DNA from: Apostichopus californicus
Lineage: Eukaryota > Echinodermata > Holothuroidea > Aspidochirotida > Stichopodidae
Direction: 5' to 3'
NCBI GenBank assembly: GCA_020650975.1
Contig: JAIPMN010001615.1
Location: forward strand, 1 to 30,275
Length of the DNA: 30,275 nucleotides
Within the stretch, counting starts at the first letter, position 1. Each line of letters opens with the position of its first letter. Below are positions 18,909 to 27,960 of the stretch, one piece after another. A program made the translations under genes and the position numbers. The notes beneath the pieces were generated by a model, which made no database searches, had not been told where the DNA came from, and worked only from the letters and a program-made list of their open reading frames with translations.

Positions 18909-19028
18909 CCGACCAGGACTCGACCGAACGGCCACCCAAGTGCTAGGTTTAATCAGGGAGTTGTTATGGAACAACTCCTCAGTTTAATTGTTTCTAACGC
19001 CACCGCCTTTAACCACTCCACCACGTAG
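18909..19028 (-). repeat. tRNA-Ser-derived SINE head
   Basis: Read on the minus strand, GTGGTGGAGTGGTTAAAGGC matches a tRNA D-arm and pol III A box. TTAGAAA fits a Ser anticodon loop (AGA). CGGTCGAGTCCTGG near 18920-18933 is a degenerate B box and T-arm (9 of 11 to GGTTCGANNCC by eye). The A-to-B spacing is longer than in tRNA-Ser because a hairpin insert (18954-18981) sits in the variable-arm region; removing it restores near-normal spacing. The acceptor stem is not intact, so this is a repeat, not a functional tRNA gene. The body probably extends below 18909. Confidence 0.55.
18954..18981 (+). mobile_element. 28-bp hairpin insert, copy 1
   Basis: CAGGGAGTTGTT, loop ATGG, then AACAACTCCTCA; nine central pairs are perfect. 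Identical 7-bp direct repeats GTTTAAT flank it at 18947-18953 and 18982-18988. CAGGG...CCCTG-type ends and a short target duplication recall hAT-like DNA transposons (which make 8-bp duplications), but nothing autonomous is visible. It interrupts a tRNA-derived SINE, which supports insertion. Confidence 0.6.
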
Positions 19029-19199
19029 ATACGAAACCGCCCAGCCCATCATGTAAAAACGACCTATACGCGCATTGTCACTGTTTTTAACGTATAGCTT
19101 TAATAATGTCACACGCTTGTCGCACTGGTGGCCCTCTCCATTCTGACCAGCTATAGTGTCATAATATAACTTGAAATAAAACATTACTGTTGGCAAACT

Positions 19200-19560
19200 G
19201 CTTATCCACTAAAGAACTTTATCCACTACAGAGCCTGTATAGTTTTTCTCCTAGCTCTCCTCTTTCCCCGGATGGTTTCTTTCTTCCCTCCATCCCTTGT
19301 CTACTAATCCTCTCACATCTATCTCTTTGTGTGCACCCTGCTCATTAACCTGTCTGTATTCTGTGTGTGTATTTGTCCATGCATTCTGTTACTGTAACTT
19401 GTCATTCAGCCTATGAAGAAGATCCAGCTAGGATCGAAACGTCAGGCCCTCTTAGTTTAACACATGTTATTACTAGCTCATACTAATATAATTTTCTCGT
19501 GACGTTTGGGCTACCACCGAACACTCATTCAGAGAATGAAGGTTTTGTCACAGTAACGTT
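19200..19560 (+). repeat. Retroelement-tail-like repeat with hairpin motif
   Basis: A pyrimidine-rich stretch (19235-19400) leads to CTATGAAGAAGATCC, then AGCTA, then GGATCGAAACGTCAGGC. The hairpin GATCC/GGATC at 19421-19435 is followed by GAAAC. A second hairpin TCATTC/GAATGA lies at 19525-19539. A hairpin followed by CGAAACGT after TGAAGA recalls segments seen in Penelope-like elements and their hammerhead-type motifs, but the CTGATGA core is not intact here, so no ribozyme is claimed. Confidence 0.35.
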
Positions 19561-19867
19561 TTATCTCCTGTTAGTACTCAAAACCAAAAAGTTCATAACT
19601 CGAGAAACCCTGTTTCCTTAATCTCCAAAGGTTGAAGTAAGGTAAACTTCGTTCAGTTAATTGAAACGAGTTGTATTAATAGTCATATTGTACCTGACTA
19701 TGTATAAATATACACCAGTGTTGTGAAAAAGGTAACATATAGTCCAGTTAATTAGAGATATGGACTCAGTAAGCTTGGTATAGAAAGTTCAAATAACCAT
19801 GAACAGTTATAGAGAGCCCTAAAGACGGAGTTGATAATACAGTAGACACCGATTTTCATGGTTTTAT

Positions 19868-19892
19868 CAGGGAGTTGTTATGGAACTCCCTG
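19868..19892 (+). mobile_element. 25-bp hairpin insert, copy 2
   Basis: CAGGGAGTT, loop GTTATGG, AACTCCCTG: a perfect 9-bp stem to the ends. It shares the first 19 bases with the insert at 18954 and differs by a 3-base loss. Direct repeats GTTTTAT flank it at 19861-19867 and 19893-19899; the repeat can be extended to 10 bases as TGGTTTTATC if the element ends are trimmed. It interrupts the left arm of the foldback element, whose right arm lacks it. Confidence 0.7.
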
Positions 19893-20065
19893 GTTTTATC
19901 GGTTAAAACATGGTAAAGGTGAGGAATAATTGTTAATCTGATGTCAAACTGATGCGTCTTGTATACAATTTAGTCTCAAAATGTGTTACATATTTACGAA
20001 CCAGTATACTGAGAAGAAATTACAAACAGAAAATCCTAGGCAAACAAAACATATCTATAACGATT

Positions 20066-20175
20066 GATAAGACTAACGATTGGCTATTGACTGAAATGAC
20101 TGGAATGGAATGGACTAAAGATTGACGTTTGACTGGACTATCGATAACAGTTGGCTGGACTGGAGAAAGATTGGT
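20066..20175 (+). repeat. Degenerate GACTGGA minisatellite
   Basis: Repeated variants of GACTGGACT, GGAATGGACTAAAGATTG and GATTGGC over about 110 bases inside the foldback element. Units are too diverged to give a clean period. Confidence 0.5.
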
Positions 20176-20474
20176 GATTCAGACAAATTAAAACGATGGT
20201 AATTAGCGAGTTCAGTGCGTGATTTTGTCATGATATGTTACGATGCATGCTGAAATAAACCATGCTAACTCCCCCAATGTAGACGGCGCTCACCTATCGC
20301 TGGTGGCTATATAGCTGTTGGAAATTCTCCTTCTGTTCACCGATACATACGGACAGTTATAAATGTTAATGGTTGGAAATATGTTATCATGGTACTAATA
20401 CATAGGTCGTTTTTAAACTATTAACGGTTCCTCACCTTTACCAGTTTTGAAAGCCATGAGAATCGGGTGCTCAG

Positions 20475-23400
20475 TCATATAGCATGTTTAAATATTCAGT
20501 AGATTGGAGAAAGATCGAATGAAAGCATAAAATAAGGCCCTCCGATTTTCCCGATGGGTTTCGTGCGAAGCCTTTGTCTAGCAATTGCTTCGAATTTATA
20601 AGCCATCAGTTGTGATACATATTAATTAAGCACACAAATGACCCTATATTACAATTTAAATCGATGAAAGTATTATGACCAACTACAGATCAAACTAAAA
20701 TGAATAAAGTTACATTACTGTAATTTACTTTAAATGATTGATTTAACCAGGATTGGGCGATTTTAATCACACTGATTTAACTCACTGATCTCTGGCAGTC
20801 CCAGATTTTGTTTTAAATCAAAATGGCTATTACTTATTTACAACTGAGATAAAGTTTTGAAAACAAATATTCAAAACATATGCTTAATTACTCATTAAAC
20901 ATGGAATGGATCAATTTAATGCAGTACGTTGCAGTAAGTAACATGCAATCATCTAACATGATAAAGAATGTCAAAAAAAAAGGAACACAGTAACACCAGT
21001 TTAGTATTTTTAGTACTCGGTGTTTACTGCTGTAATGTCTCGCACAAAATTACACATGAGCCTAAAGTGTGTCAATTTGTTAATAGATTAGTGTAACTAC
21101 TAAAAATGGTTCACATTTTGAATTCTTTTTTTTTTTACGTTTTCAATGCACGCATGTAAATTTAACAATTAGGATTTAGATCAGGAAAAACGTGCATAAC
21201 AGACACGCGCCTATACCTACAACTGATCAACAGTGCTGTACTTTAGTTCCTATACACTTAGCGTTATACATGGCATACTCGTTGTGAATTAGGATGTGTT
21301 TACTTCATTACTGAATTACAATCAACTGCTTCTCTCAAAATGTTTTGCATGATTCGTTTCGTTCTCATCTGGAACTGGAAGCAAGGGGTGTTGGATAATT
21401 ACTAAGTGAAAATAAAAATACCGTTTTTTATTATTATTATTATATTCTCATGAGATGAATGGTGTACTGACGAACAAAAGGTCAAATTAATATTTCTTGA
21501 CTCTTAAGATGTTGTTCTCGTTATTAATTGTTTAAGCTATCCTACACGTTCTAAAAAACATTCAAGGTTAACATACTCACATATAGATGAAATACATAAC
21601 ATTTAAAAAAAAATGGACATGCGATTTAAATGATACATAAATGATTTAAAAACATTTTTTTTCCCTTCTCCATTTATTGTTTTAATAGGCATAAAAGTTA
21701 TGTTGCTCTCTCCAAGCCACCAAGTATTGTCAATTATATTAGACTACAACATAATTCATATATGTATCGCCCTTATCTTTCATTTGAATTTTAAGAAATA
21801 GGAAAAACATTTTTTTAGAAGATACCGGTAATATAAATGAAATAAAACAAAGATTTAGCCTCTTCCTGTTTCAACTAAATAAAATGTTGGATACATGCAT
21901 GGTGTATGCTAATTCTACTAGTATACTTCACTCTAAATATGCATGAATGGAACTGTTTAGCTCATGTGCAGGAATAATGGCGTTCTATTTGTATACATAA
22001 TCTGGGAAATGTTCTATTTCATGAACTGAATGTTATTCACAATTTTCTTCCTAATTCCCAGATCTGCATTTTGCGTTGTAAACCAACATTATGTATAAAG
22101 ACCTATGTGGTTTAAATCTATCTGAATAATGACATTTAGCGAATTATCACGTATACACATTACTACAAAGACGAAAAGTGTGCTCCAATTATTTTTCTTC
22201 TATATTATTACCCTCGTTTTACTATTTCAAACCGTTTTCAGACCGTTTTGACAGACTATACTAACATCATATGTTGTTAGGTACTTTATCTCCCGTTCAA
22301 TGAGTACAATGTTACTTTTCAAATTGTGACAAATTCTACCTAAAAATGCATATATACATGAATGGATTGATATATCTGTTGCGAGTGTCTGTAATATATT
22401 AAGGTATTCTACATACTGATCACTAATGGTCAAAGACACTTTGTTTTTAATTCTTTTGTGCATTTATTAACTGTATTTTATTATACATAACATATGTGTA
22501 TAGAAATATCTTTCATATGGATCATATTCTACACTAAGCTGGGTATAAAGTTGCGAAAGAAATGTATTTGCTTAGACAAAACATACGGTACCGATTGAGA
22601 GAACGTACTTCTATAAGAGGTCGACTGTAGTACGACATAAAGAAGGTGTTTTAGTTTTATATAAGTCAGTCTCCACTACTGCTCAACACAACTAAACAAA
22701 TATTATTTAAAAAAAAATCAATGAAGCAACTGTTCAATTCCCTTTGCGTTATTTTTATTGCTGCATAACTCAAAGCTTATTCTGTGTACACATGGGAGGC
22801 AGTGAACTATCGCTTATAGCTCACAAAACTAATACAAAGTGTATACCTGATGAAATAAATATTCCTTAATACAATCGGCTTTAATGGCAGTTTTCTTTTA
22901 GATACTTGCAAGCAGTAGAAAATTAATTTGTTAGGAAGACAATCTTTAGAAATTTATGAAATTCTTAGAAAGTTTGGTTAGCATGGTAAACTTTGTGGCA
23001 CACCAACATTTAACGTGCAGCGTTTCTGCATGCAAGATAGTAAAGATTTACTAATCAATACTAGCACCAAATTTTCTCTGATTTCTTCAATATTAAGTGT
23101 CTTTTTTTCTTTCGTTATAAGATGACCGTAGGCTATATAGTTTTGTTTTGTATCATTACTAACAGCCCAGCCCCCTTAATCCTTCTACTTACAAGAAAAC
23201 CTTTTTTAATTAATAATGCAACTTTAAGCTCAATGACAATTTACTCTACCAAACTGTGTATGCTACCAGTATACGCAAATTTAAATTTCATTTCCTAAGG
23301 TTGTGTTTCCTATTTTTCTCCTACCTTAATTATAATCTCTTGCAAACATCAATTTAGAAAACGCAAAGTGTACAGAAAGAAAAATCGCTAAACACCTACC

Positions 23401-23680
23401 TTCCCGTGTGTATATATATGCATCCTGTTTGGTTGAGATTACTCTATGGTTATACAGTTCGCAATTGCGATTTCCAAACTCATACTATAGGACCAATAAC
23501 AATGAAGTCTCGTCTCATATCAAAAACGAATGTTCGAAACCCCTGCTTCCAATGATTAAAGTGGTTGACGGGTGCATGAGCGTATACTAAGCGTTATAGG
23601 GTAAGCGAAATCGTTTCAGTAAAACAGGCTTTCAACTCAAACTGACGCTGGATTCTATTTTTTTTAAATTCTCCAAGGAA
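20475..23680. other. Long AT-rich stretch, no gene supported
   Basis: Holds (TTA)n at 21428-21443, several T and A runs, and scattered frames (22227-22463 minus; 23408-23590 plus) without splice pairs or motifs. A donor AGG/GTAAGC at 23601 and a minus-strand donor AAG/GTAGGT near 23398 have no convincing exons. Probably intron or intergenic. Confidence 0.45.
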
Positions 23681-23689
23681 CCGTTTGCT

Positions 23690-23985
23690 GATTGTGCTGA
23701 TAGATGTATGTGGGAGTTGTATCATGAACATGCCACCGACGCAAGCATAAATGGCGGGAAAATTGATATGTCTCAGTCTGTATGGTCATTGATATATTTG
23801 CGATATTACTAATAGTGCTGACGTCATCAAATAGGACTCATGTGATGGTGACTACCTTATGCGGAAACTAGCAACGTCATCATTTGTAAAAGACGGTAGA
23901 TATTTGTGAACGTGTGCAGTGGCTGCACAATGCCATTCCAGGTACTGTGTACTGAAGTTTATGTAAAATGTGTATATTTATATAC
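23690..23985. promoter_or_regulatory. CRE and E2F-type sites, promoter-like patch
   Basis: GGCGGGAAA at 23753-23761 matches an E2F site, TGACGTCA at 23819-23826 is a perfect CRE, a half-site AACGTCAT follows at 23872, and a TATA-like TATTTATATACTG lies near 23974-23987. CpG content is above the surroundings. No first exon is identified nearby. Confidence 0.3.
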
Positions 23986-24109
23986 TGTGGATTTGTCAGT
24001 TATGTTAATTGTGGATAAATATATCTTGATGGATGTCGGTAATATAACTTGACTGATAGTATAGATATTCATTTCAATAGCTAGATGAATATTTTGGTTT
24101 CATTTTTAG

Positions 24110-24144
24110 GGGAAGACAAAGTAGAAACGAAATATGACAACTAA
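24110..24144 (+). CDS. Candidate short terminal exon, phase 1
   Basis: The acceptor TTTTGGTTTCATTTTTAG precedes a phase-1 frame of ten codons, EDKVETKYDN, and TAA. After exon 4969-5022 the junction codon would be AGG. A poly(A) signal AATAAA lies 750 bases downstream at 24891-24896. The strong acceptor, charged tail and poly(A) signal fit a last exon, but the frame is short and the distance from the other plus-strand exons is 13-19 kb. Confidence 0.3.
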
Positions 24145-24453
24145 TTCTTGAACAGCTTTACTGTAGAAGTCAAGAAGTGATTATGATTTGCAACTGAGTA
24201 ACATATGGTAGGCCTACCTACGCACGTAATATATAGGCTAATGATAAAAGTTATTGAGTACGTATCTCTAGATTAAAGCTATACAAATTGATGTAGAATG
24301 ATATAAAAACCAGTGACGTTGTATTTTTTTTATCATTGAATTATGTGTTTTGACCTATTGTGAAACAATTTGTTGCCACTGTATCTTGAGTTTTGATATA
24401 GTTGCTATTTTTTTCTTTTCTTTTTTTGCCAAATTAAATACATACAGATTGAT

Positions 24454-24890
24454 TTGTGCATGAAATATTCATCCAGTTTGGAAGAAAATTGGAGAAAAGT
24501 ATATTTATCGTACTTTCTGCTCAATTCCAATAATTTAGTATTCCCAGATAGAAATCAATATTACTCACATAAAACAAGAACAGTCAGATCAGACACTTAT
24601 CTAATCGTCTTTTCTTTGACTCTTTTTTTAACCTTCTTTTTTGTTTTCAGTTTGTTAAGACTGATGTCGTGAAACATGTTTAGAAAAGTCCTTTACTTTT
24701 AAAATATCATCAATAATGGAAATTAAATCAATTGTAGATTGTCAAAATTCAACAAATATCGGACAAAAGTTGGTTGCAGTTGCAAGACAATGATTGTACT
24801 TGTATTTACAGACATTGATCAATAACAAGAAAACTGAAACAATTCCCATAGATCTATCTCTGGTGTAATTTGCTTATAATTACATACACA
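24454..24890 (+). other. Possible 3' untranslated region
   Basis: If the exon at 24110 is real, this is its 3' UTR up to AATAAA. The plus-strand frame 24454-24672 here starts in AT-rich sequence and ends in a Phe/Leu-rich low-complexity run; I do not accept it as a gene. Confidence 0.25.
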
Positions 24891-24896
24891 AATAAA
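24891..24896 (+). terminator. Poly(A) signal AATAAA
   Basis: Canonical hexamer in ACACAAATAAAGTCG, followed by a C11 run (24914-24924). Usage is unproven. Confidence 0.3.
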
Positions 24897-24987
24897 GTCG
24901 AATTTGCCCCTCACCCCCCCCCCCTTTCTGTTAGCAATAGTTAAAGACGGATTGTCACCAATCATGGAATATATAGGAATATTTATG

Positions 24988-25045
24988 GATCACGTGACTT
25001 GCGTTGACTGAGGCAAAGGGTTCGAATCCCATTCCAGACAATAAT
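24988..25045 (+). repeat. tRNA-like SINE remnant
   Basis: GGGTTCGAATCCC at 25018-25030 is a perfect tRNA T-arm and B box. No matching A box or cloverleaf is found upstream, so this is a truncated tRNA-derived repeat rather than a tRNA gene. Confidence 0.5.
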
Positions 25046-25160
25046 TTATTCACATCATTAAAAAATAAGTTATTAGTTTATTACATTACTACAGAAGGTT
25101 CTCATCTATAGTTTGTACAATGAAAATGTTGTTCATCAGCGTACCATAGAAGTTTTTTGT

Positions 25161-25190
25161 GAGGGCGGGCTGGGGGTGGTGGGGTGGGGG
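25161..25190 (+). repeat. G-rich, quadruplex-capable tract
   Basis: GAGGGCGGGC then TGGGGGTGGTGGGG then TGGGGG: five G runs of three or more in 30 bases. Confidence 0.9.
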
Positions 25191-25627
25191 TAAACCAATA
25201 TTACTTCTTGTGCAGTATTAGTGAGAGATTTGTTTTACTTTTAAATTAACTATGTTTACTATAACATAAACAAGAAATTATTATATATGTTGGAAACTGT
25301 ACCAACACTGCACCGTTTATTAGTTTTAATTTACATAATAATTATATTTTGCATCATGCATGAATGTATTGCAAGTGAAAATGTAGAGTTGACTTGCGGA
25401 ATATTTAAAAAAAAAAAATATTTTGTAAAATTATGAGGAATTAGCATGAGAGGAGAGGAGAGTACATGGCACCGTTTTTAGTTAGAATTGTTTGAGAACA
25501 TACAAGGCAATAAACTGAAGTAAAAAAAAAAAACTACGGTAATCGATTTCAATGTTCTCTCCACCTGAGCAAATGTTGATATTCCGATACGGTACATCAT
25601 GCAATGACAGCATGAACAGGTGACCAG

Positions 25628-25690
25628 ATTGCACAATGCTTCCGATATGCTACACATATTTTGCGCAATGCTAGCATGATATTGCGCAAT
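25628..25690. promoter_or_regulatory. Three C/EBP-like palindromes
   Basis: ATTGCACAAT at 25628, TTTGCGCAAT at 25660 and ATTGCGCAAT at 25681, each followed by GC. ATTGCGCAAT is the ideal C/EBP (bZIP) site. A related ATGCAATGACAGCATG lies at 25598. No nearby gene start is identified. Confidence 0.4.
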
Positions 25691-25699
25691 GCAAACAGT

Positions 25700-27600
25700 C
25701 TGCAGTCAAGAAAATGTGGGAACCCGCACTCCACCCATCCTGTATCCGCGTCTGCTTATAATTAGCATTATGTGGGATCTATGCTGCATTGTAATACGTT
25801 TGACTCTCAGATTGTAAATTGGTAAATATTGCTTTCATCTCTCGTGAATAAAACGGAGGTTAACTTGTCAAAATGCTCCGAGGTTTCTCATCAGTTCTAC
25901 GCAGTATTATTATACATATCCGAAAACACTAAAAGCTTCAGTGATAGACAAATTTTATCTTTTCTGTTCCTTTTTGTAAATACAAATTATTGCAATGCCA
26001 GTTGTGAAAATAGTATAGTAAGGCTGACTAAGTTGCATTCGTATAAACACTTTTCCGGTAAATTTATAGCAAATTACTGATGTTACTCGAATAAGTAAAC
26101 CTTGGTAAATGCATGGCATATTGGTCATGCGTTATATATACATTGCTACCATCAAACTATGATGCACTTCAACATCTACAGACAAATTAAAACATTTGTC
26201 TTTTAACTGCAGCTGAGCTTAACCGTTAATGGCATAATTTGCACATGTACAAACTTATAATGTATAGATTTATACAACTCATTCAAGCACATACAATGGT
26301 TGGTTTATCGGAATAACTTGAACTAAATTTTACCTCATTTATTAGTTTTTTTTTTCCTGTTTTGTGTTTATAAATTGTAACGTTTGTGGTAACTGTCTGC
26401 AGAAATGAGGATAATACCTTAACTTAATAACTAACAACAAAATGTCAACACTTGACAATGGTTTCAAAATTAACTCATCTATAGCCTGTATTTTTCTTCT
26501 TCTTTTTTTAAGATTTTGGAAACCTCTTCAGCGACTGGCATTTTGCAATTTCCTCTGGTAACTTCTGGCCATAAACGTTAGGCTCCATTGTATAATTTAA
26601 TTTCTCCCATATGTAAAATTTCTGACAAATGTATCATTTTTTATTTTTTTATTTTAATAATGAATAAAAACAAAATTTAACAGTAAGCCGAAATCATGTA
26701 TAATATTTATCATTTGTAATAATCAATACTACCAAAGGAAAAATCAAGGCAGTGGCTTTCAACATAATAGTAAGATTTCAAAATTGGCGAAAAGCTCAAT
26801 TTGGGGATACAAATATCAGTTTTGAAAATTAATATATTTTTACAATAATATTCATCAACAATGACCCCCCCCCCCCTCCTCCCTCAAACACACCTTCTTA
26901 CCCTAGCTTTTTGGATGGTTTTATTTGTGTACATTTAAGTATTTACTATCTTTTTTTTATTAAGAAATCAGTTTGCTAAATACAAGATATAACATTGAAC
27001 GAAAGGCAGGACAACATTAAATTTTATCTTAAATGTTTTGTTTTTTAAAATTAATTTAACTCGAAATATAACGTTATACAGCTTGACTGAAAAGTAAAAC
27101 ATATTACAAATATATTTCAATATTTCTATGAAAATATTATAGGATTTATAGGACCTGCCTAAACATGTATAGGCAATAGATTTGGTTTCATGTAGTACAA
27201 CTTTGGGATAGCAATCGTAAACGATTCAACATTAAAATATTGTACTGAAATATTATAGCACAATTGAGATACAGGCTTATTTATAGCCTATATGATGTAT
27301 CTTTTCCTTTGCAAGAATCAAGTTTTCCTGGAAGAAATAACGATAGATTCCATTCGAACATTAACTGACAACTATCTATATCAATCACATTAATTTAAAA
27401 CATGTAACGGATGGGGTGTGTAAGAAGAGGGGGGGGGGGAATTCTCATTAAATCTGGGAAGCAATAAGAGACTAAGGCAAACGTATTTCATATTTGACGA
27501 AATGACTTTAAATGAATATTTATGGAACAATTCTATGTTCTTCTTTCACTGTCAAATTTAACTTAAGGTACACTTTACCCCGCACCGTTATTATATTTTC
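25700..27600. other. AT-rich stretch, no gene supported
   Basis: The frame at 25829-26080 is preceded by a good acceptor (TACGTTTGACTCTCAG at 25810) but the frame is stopped between the two. C12 at 26865-26876 and G11 at 27429-27439 are homopolymer runs. Nothing else is seen. Confidence 0.4.
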
Positions 27601-27660
27601 TACGTACAAATTGTTATATTAAATATGCTGTTCTTTTTCGATGTGATAAATGTAACTCAC

Positions 27661-27697
27661 CATACGTCGCTGACATCGCATTGCTCTCTGAATCCAT
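27661..27697 (-). CDS. Candidate first coding exon
   Basis: On the minus strand ATG at 27697 opens MDSESNAMSATY, ending in a consensus donor ATG/GTGAGTTA with phase 1 exit. The bases before the ATG are a long pyrimidine stretch (TTTTTTTCGATATTTC), so an untranslated first exon could splice just upstream. A strong donor CAG/GTATGT at 27806-27808 is a candidate for its end. An alternative frame would join MSQVLVSVVCC... from about 27880 through an acceptor GGATTCAG at 27690. A phase-1 partner exists at 12681, 15 kb away, but nothing ties them together. Confidence 0.35.
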
Positions 27698-27807
27698 GAA
27701 AATAACATCGAAGAAATATCGAAAAAAACTAACTTTAAAAAAAAACTACTTATATGTCGGCCAAACCCAATTTCACCAATTTTTGGATTGTGTAGAACGC
27801 GACATAC

Positions 27808-27960
27808 CTGAACATGATCGCATCGGCCCAGCTGCTTCCAAATACAACAAACGACTGAAACTAAAACTTGCGACATCGGATCTATTGTTTCCAAGAAAGC
27901 TTACTGTCTGTACTTCAGTGGCGTTGAGTCTGCACATTTTCTATTTTCGAAGTCACAATA
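27808..27960 (-). other. Possible 5' untranslated exon
   Basis: On the minus strand the segment ends in CATGTTCAG/GTATGTCG, and the region is CpG-richer than its surroundings (GGGCCGATGCGATC). Frames on both strands here (27619-27894 minus, 27681-27974 plus) contain no motif. The extent of any exon is unknown. Confidence 0.2.

Larger units (their letters stand above)
19844..20474. mobile_element. Foldback (MITE-like) element
   Basis: The left arm (about 19844-19938) and the reverse complement of the right arm (about 20421-20474) align: CACCGATTTTCATGG with CACCCGATTCTCATGG, and TGGTAAAGGTGAGGAA exactly in both. The left arm is longer because the hairpin insert at 19868-19892 interrupts it. 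Outer ends are near CAGTAGACACC and its partner CTGAGCACCC. No clear target duplication is seen and there is no transposase; length is about 0.63 kb. A donor-like site near 20292 on the minus strand lies within it and was discounted as an exon. Confidence 0.6.

Noticed and set aside
18984..19196. 70-codon minus-strand frame
   Set aside because: It runs into the tRNA-derived SINE (RGGVVKGGG comes from the D-arm region), so it is a repeat artefact.
20292..20400. Minus-strand exon-like segment with donor ATAG/GTGAGC
   Set aside because: It lies inside the foldback element and its acceptor has almost no polypyrimidine tract.
23408..23590. 60-codon plus-strand frame followed by AGG/GTAAGC
   Set aside because: The frame stops before the donor and the other frames are closed across it.
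25018..25030. Functional tRNA gene suggested by a perfect T-arm
   Set aside because: No D-arm, anticodon arm or acceptor stem can be built upstream; it is a repeat remnant.
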